Assembly: GCA_947306285.1 (NCBI GenBank)
Contig: CAMZGB010000044.1
Span: forward strand, 1 to 7,601
Reading direction: 5' to 3'
Source: an uncultured Lachnospira sp.
GTDB lineage: Bacteria > Bacillota > Clostridia > Lachnospirales > Lachnospiraceae
DNA: 7,601 bases
Made by a program: the position numbers and the translations under genes. Positions within the stretch are counted from its first letter, which is position 1. The number at the start of each line of letters is the position of its first letter. Below are positions 5,204 to 7,601 of the stretch, in pieces. The notes under the pieces are model-generated. The model was not told where the DNA came from and did not search any database. It worked only from the letters and a program-made list of their open reading frames with translations.

Positions 5204-5899
5204 TTATTTCTCCTTTTTAGGGGTACCTTTAACCATTTCAAACATTTGCTTCTTAAGAAGCTTTCGTTCTTTAGGATCCCTCATACAATTAGATTTAGTA
5301 GCACAGAAGTCAGCCATTTCACAGGTTTCGCAAAGTATACCATCGATTGTTTGCATTATTAAATCATCATCAGATGGCAAATCATATTTGCTTATTATCT
5401 CTACGTCTTCTGGATTTCTTAAACCATAATCAAGTCTTTTTCCATCGCTCTTTTTAATGTAGCGGTAAACTTCCGCAGAGAAAGAAACGCAATCGCCTTT
5501 ATTCAATTTTCCGAATCCTTCGGAGCTCATCCAAACATGATCTTCCTTACCCATTTCAATGGTTGTGTCAGGAAGCATATATTCATCGTAAATTCGTTTA
5601 AAACATATCTTGTCTTTAGCAAAAGTTTCTACTTCACCTTTAAATCCCATTGGGCAATATACCCAACACATAAAAAATGAACCTCTAAAGTCAGTTTTGG
5701 TTTGAAACTGCAAATCAAGGAAATCTTCATAAGTGAGCTTTTCCCCGCCTACAATGCCTTTAGAAAGTTCCTTATCAAAGAAAATAATGCCTAAATCAGG
5801 TATCTGAAATGACTCCTTTGTACCATAATGGGCATTGATTAAATTATAAATTTCTTCGTTGCTTTTATATTTATTAAGCAGCTCTTGTTTAGTTTTCAT
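5204..5899 (-). CDS. Unknown protein (231 aa) with probable beta-barrel core and four-Cys cluster
   Basis: I cannot assign a family. The N-terminal 25 residues look helical. Residues about 70-170 are rich in beta-type segments, with FRGSFFMCWVYCP, a DHVWM motif (120-124), and GDCVSFSAEVYRY followed by DYGLRNPEDVEII, a pattern that resembles an OB-fold or similar small barrel. Cys78, Cys82 and Cys99 lie in or near this core. The C-terminal part holds Cys190-x2-Cys193-x5-Cys199-x5-Cys205, spaced like a zinc or iron-sulfur ligand set, and ends in a basic lysine-rich tail. No nuclease or NTPase motif is evident. The ATG at 5899 has a strong GGAGG box. The gene follows the holin terminator, so it has its own promoter, and it is coupled to the 48-aa acidic gene. 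Nucleic-acid binding is plausible but unproven. Confidence 0.85.
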   Translation of the reverse strand: MKTKQELLNKYKSNEEIYNLINAHYGTKESFQIPDLGIIFFDKELSKGIVGGEKLTYEDFLDLQFQTKTDFRGSFFMCWVYCPMGFKGEVETFAKDKICFKRIYDEYMLPDTTIEMGKEDHVWMSSEGFGKLNKGDCVSFSAEVYRYIKKSDGKRLDYGLRNPEDVEIISKYDLPSDDDLIMQTIDGILCETCEMADFCATKSNCMRDPKERKLLKKQMFEMVKGTPKKEK

Positions 5900-5977
5900 G
5901 TAACTCCTCCATTAATAAGTGCCACATCCTGTGTGACCCGACATGTTAACAAAGGATTAACAAATTTATTTTACAAC

Positions 5978-6016
5978 AAAAAAAACCCTGCTACTAGGAT
6001 TTCTCCGTTCACAGGG
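5978..6016 (-). terminator. Rho-independent terminator of the late/lysis operon
   Basis: On the minus strand CCCTG and CAGGG (plus-strand 6012-6016 and 5986-5990) form the outer stem, with an inner GGA-GAAA-TCC hairpin in the loop, followed by eight T residues (5978-5985). It starts a few bases after the holin stop codon, marking the end of the late transcript. Confidence 0.8.
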
Positions 6017-6021
6017 ATAAT

Positions 6022-6399
6022 TTAATTCTTTAATTTGTAGATAGTTGCTTCAACTTGGTTAGTAATCCACTTTTGCAAATCGCCATAATTCTGAGTGATA
6101 AATACTTTAAGTTCTTCCGTCAACTCAGAAGAGATGATTGCTTTAGCTTTATCAAAGGCAATGGCCTGTTCCTCCTTACCAAAGGAACCACTATTCTTTA
6201 ATGATTCAACATAGGTTTGGAATGTCACCTGCACCGCATTAGTCACAATGCCAATCGCTTTAGTAAATAACGCTTGAGCTTTTTCATCTTTAATTTTAGT
6301 GGATAACCACTGGGACAGCTTAATTCCCAAGAAGCTTATTAGCGGCAAAATAATACATGTCGTAACAGCCGCTAAAACATTGAGTAAAATTTGGTTCAT
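6022..6399 (-). CDS. Phage holin, LLH family (125 aa)
   Basis: A small membrane protein that should form lesions in the cytoplasmic membrane at the end of the lytic cycle. Residues about 4-27 form one transmembrane helix (LAAVTTCIILPLISFLGIKL). The rest is a long charged helical region with alternating Lys, Ala and Glu, ending in a VEATIYKLKN tail. This arrangement of one N-terminal TM helix, a helical cytoplasmic part with AVQVTFQTYVE and a short 'ie..ve..i..lk' end is typical of LLH holins, and the length fits. The ATG overlaps the previous stop as ATGA and has AAGGAGG upstream, so it is coupled to the preceding TM protein. A terminator follows directly; no endolysin gene lies downstream as it often does. 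Confidence 0.87.
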   Translation of the reverse strand: MNQILLNVLAAVTTCIILPLISFLGIKLSQWLSTKIKDEKAQALFTKAIGIVTNAVQVTFQTYVESLKNSGSFGKEEQAIAFDKAKAIISSELTEELKVFITQNYGDLQKWITNQVEATIYKLKN

Positions 6400-6665
6400 T
6401 TATGAGCCTCCTTATTTAAATGATTTTCAATTGAGGATATGGCTTCCGTTACTGGACCATCACATCCTTGTTCTTTGAGTCCTTTTAAACATGCCAAAAC
6501 GCCTGTTGTAAGAACTTTTTGCTCTTCCTTGATGGATTTGATGTCATCATCTTGTTTATTCTGTCTGAGTATCCATTTATGGATTGTGGTAAAACAAGCA
6601 ATGATCGTTCCTAACGCAGTAATCACTGAAGCAATGATGATAATAACTTCAACTAATTGGCTCAT
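6396..6665 (-). CDS. One-TM lysis-cassette protein next to the holin (89 aa)
   Basis: A small phage membrane protein: residues about 4-26 are a hydrophobic helix (VIIIIASVITALGTIIACF), followed by a charged helical tail (QDDDIKSIKEEQKVL). The C-terminal part reads VLACLKGLKEQGCDGPVTEA and ends in HLNKEAHK. This ending is characteristic of a widespread family of Bacillota prophage proteins beside LLH holins, often wrongly labelled as a branched-chain amino acid transporter subunit. Its likely place is the cytoplasmic membrane, with the tail inside; it may be a second holin, an antiholin or a holin partner, which the sequence cannot decide. The ATG has AAGGAGG at 7 nt. It overlaps the nucleotidyltransferase stop and the holin start by 4 nt each. 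Confidence 0.85.
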   Translation of the reverse strand: MSQLVEVIIIIASVITALGTIIACFTTIHKWILRQNKQDDDIKSIKEEQKVLTTGVLACLKGLKEQGCDGPVTEAISSIENHLNKEAHK

Positions 6666-7270
6666 GGTTGTTCCTCCTTATAGAGCGAAACTAAGTAAGA
6701 AAAAATCTCCTGTAATCTTGGGAGATGCTTTTCAATGTTGAGGTTCGTTTTTAAGTCTTTAGCAAGTTCGAAATTCTCTTTAGAGAAATAGTATTCAAAT
6801 TTGCCAGTTTCCTTATAGTGCCTAATAAGTGATTCGACTCGGTATAAATGGTAAAGGCTCTTCTCTTCTTTATAGTTTTCAAGTCTGATTCCAAAGTATG
6901 CAATCAAGCGATAGAGCCAATCTTTGAAGTGCCTTTTAAAGTCGATATAAAGGAATTCATCTATATTGTCTTTAATCGATTCATCAACATAGACGAGATT
7001 CTCTTTTGCGAGCAAAGTGTTATCAAGCCAGCAAAGGAAATACGTAAGACATCCATTATCGAAATTTTTAAGCCTTTCAAAATAGCTTCTACCAAAGGTA
7101 AAGAAGTCACAATCATCTGTTTTAACTACGTTGCAGCTATCATAGCCGTCAATAACGACTGTAAAGTCTTTATCGCTCTCGTCTTCGCTTAAGCCAAATA
7201 TGGATGAACCACATCTATAGCAGAGAAGAACTTTGTTTGGTGAAAATAACTTATCTAATAACTCTTGCAT
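6662..7270 (-). CDS. Polymerase-beta-type nucleotidyltransferase (202 aa)
   Basis: The N-terminal domain has the superfamily signature: Gly21-Ser22 in CGSSIFG, then Asp33 and Asp35 in SDKDFTVVI as the metal-binding acids, with Asp53 or Asp55 as a possible third. The rest is helical; the segment LYHLYRVESLIRHYKETGKF and the following FELAKDLKTN resemble the C-terminal part of YcgL/RlaP-type predicted nucleotidyltransferases, some of which are linked to RNA repair. The likely reaction is transfer of a nucleotide to an RNA, protein or small molecule; the substrate is unknown. No HEPN toxin partner is adjacent, which argues against a standard MNT-HEPN toxin-antitoxin pair. The frame opens at 7303, but that ATG lacks a ribosome binding site; the ATG at 7270 has AAGGGGGA upstream, though at a rather long distance. 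It overlaps the tail-type gene by 20 nt and the TM gene by 4 nt. Confidence 0.82.
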   Translation of the reverse strand: MQELLDKLFSPNKVLLCYRCGSSIFGLSEDESDKDFTVVIDGYDSCNVVKTDDCDFFTFGRSYFERLKNFDNGCLTYFLCWLDNTLLAKENLVYVDESIKDNIDEFLYIDFKRHFKDWLYRLIAYFGIRLENYKEEKSLYHLYRVESLIRHYKETGKFEYYFSKENFELAKDLKTNLNIEKHLPRLQEIFSYLVSLYKEEQP

Positions 7271-7601
7271 ATTTTGGTTGGTTCCCCCTTGAATCTTCGA
7301 CATAAAGTTTGCTGCTAGTTAATTGACATGAAAGCGTGCAGTCTTGACCGTTATAACGATAATGGACGATACCGCCACTACCACCAACTGAAGCACCACA
7401 GAATATGACATTAGTGCCACCTACATAAAGGGAGATGATTCCGTCATATGCATTTGATGTTGTAATTCCATCAAAAACATAACAATGTCCATAGGACAAA
7501 GTAGACCACCCATCGTAAACAGGGCCATAACGCGAACTAGCTTCACTTAAAACTGCTGTTCCCTTTGCATTAATGTTTGTCTGATCGTTTTTAATTGAAG
7601 G
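7251..7601 (-). CDS. C-terminal end of a beta-rich phage structural (probably tail-associated) protein, partial
   Basis: The frame is open from the window edge to the stop at 7251-7253, giving the last 116 residues; the N-terminus lies outside the window. The sequence is rich in Gly, Ser, Thr, Val and aromatic residues with alternating beta-type segments (ISLYVGGTNVIFCGA, IVHYRYNGQDCTLSC), a short Gly-Ser-Gly-Gly turn and a basic KYARVIR end. This composition suits the tip of a tail fibre, baseplate or host-binding protein, as does its position just ahead of the lysis cassette. No enzymatic motif is visible. Its last 20 nt overlap the nucleotidyltransferase gene, so both are on the same late transcript. 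An internal TTG near 7499 could look like a start but the upstream codons continue in frame without interruption. Confidence 0.7.
   Translation of the reverse strand, partial: PSIKNDQTNINAKGTAVLSEASSRYGPVYDGWSTLSYGHCYVFDGITTSNAYDGIISLYVGGTNVIFCGASVGGSGGIVHYRYNGQDCTLSCQLTSSKLYVEDSRGNQPKYARVIR

Noticed and set aside
6396..6665. Mycoplasma-type code with TGA read as Trp
   Set aside because: TGA is used as a stop in ATGA overlaps and at the recombinase terminator, and the tryptophans I checked are TGG.
6662..7270. MNT-HEPN toxin-antitoxin module
   Set aside because: The nucleotidyltransferase is about twice the length of typical MNT antitoxins and no HEPN gene is adjacent.
7251..7601. Diversity-generating retroelement target in the tail-type protein
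   Set aside because: No reverse transcriptase, template repeat or C-type-lectin signature is visible in the window.

Overview
The window looks like the late-gene/integration end of a prophage (or a related phage-derived integrative element) in a low-GC Gram-positive bacterium of the Bacillota type. The DNA is AT-rich by eye, nearly every gene has a strong AAGGAGG-type ribosome binding site, and the holin, recombinase, SHOCT and sigma-like genes are families I associate with Bacillota mobile elements. Every credible gene is on the minus strand, so the biological order runs from the right edge (7601) to the left edge (1). TGA acts as a true stop (for example in two ATGA overlaps), so the standard bacterial code applies.

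Late block, 7601 to 5978: the C-terminal end of a beta-rich, probably tail-associated protein, a polymerase-beta-type nucleotidyltransferase, a one-TM lysis-cassette protein and an LLH-family holin. These are joined by 20-nt, 4-nt and 4-nt overlaps and end at a rho-independent terminator. No endolysin is visible here. Accessory block, 5899 to 3878: (a) a 231-aa unknown protein with a probable beta-barrel core and a C-terminal four-cysteine cluster, tightly coupled to a 48-aa extremely acidic, aromatic-rich protein and followed by a terminator; (b) a sigma-70 region-4-like HTH protein; (c) a small Sel1-like helical-repeat protein with a palindrome in its leader and its own terminator. This arrangement of small cargo units between lysis and integration genes is typical of 'moron' loci.

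Integration block, 3745 to 241: four overlapping genes in one operon, encoding an HTH/double zinc-finger protein, a SHOCT-like protein and two different large serine recombinases (436 and 528 aa), closed by a terminator that overlaps the last stop codon. The two recombinases probably carry out integration and excision, and the two small upstream proteins are candidate partners. The 240 bp beyond the recombinases hold no gene but carry several hairpins and palindromes and are the likely place for an attachment site or the element/host boundary.

The features most worth following up are the acidic 48-aa gene and its unusual 3' region (a 10-nt perfect complement to its own ribosome binding site in the terminator loop, plus a 12-nt copy of the 16S rRNA 3' end), the nucleotidyltransferase embedded in the late operon, and the paired recombinases with their two coupled small genes. 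Functions are inferred from motifs read by eye; no database search was run.
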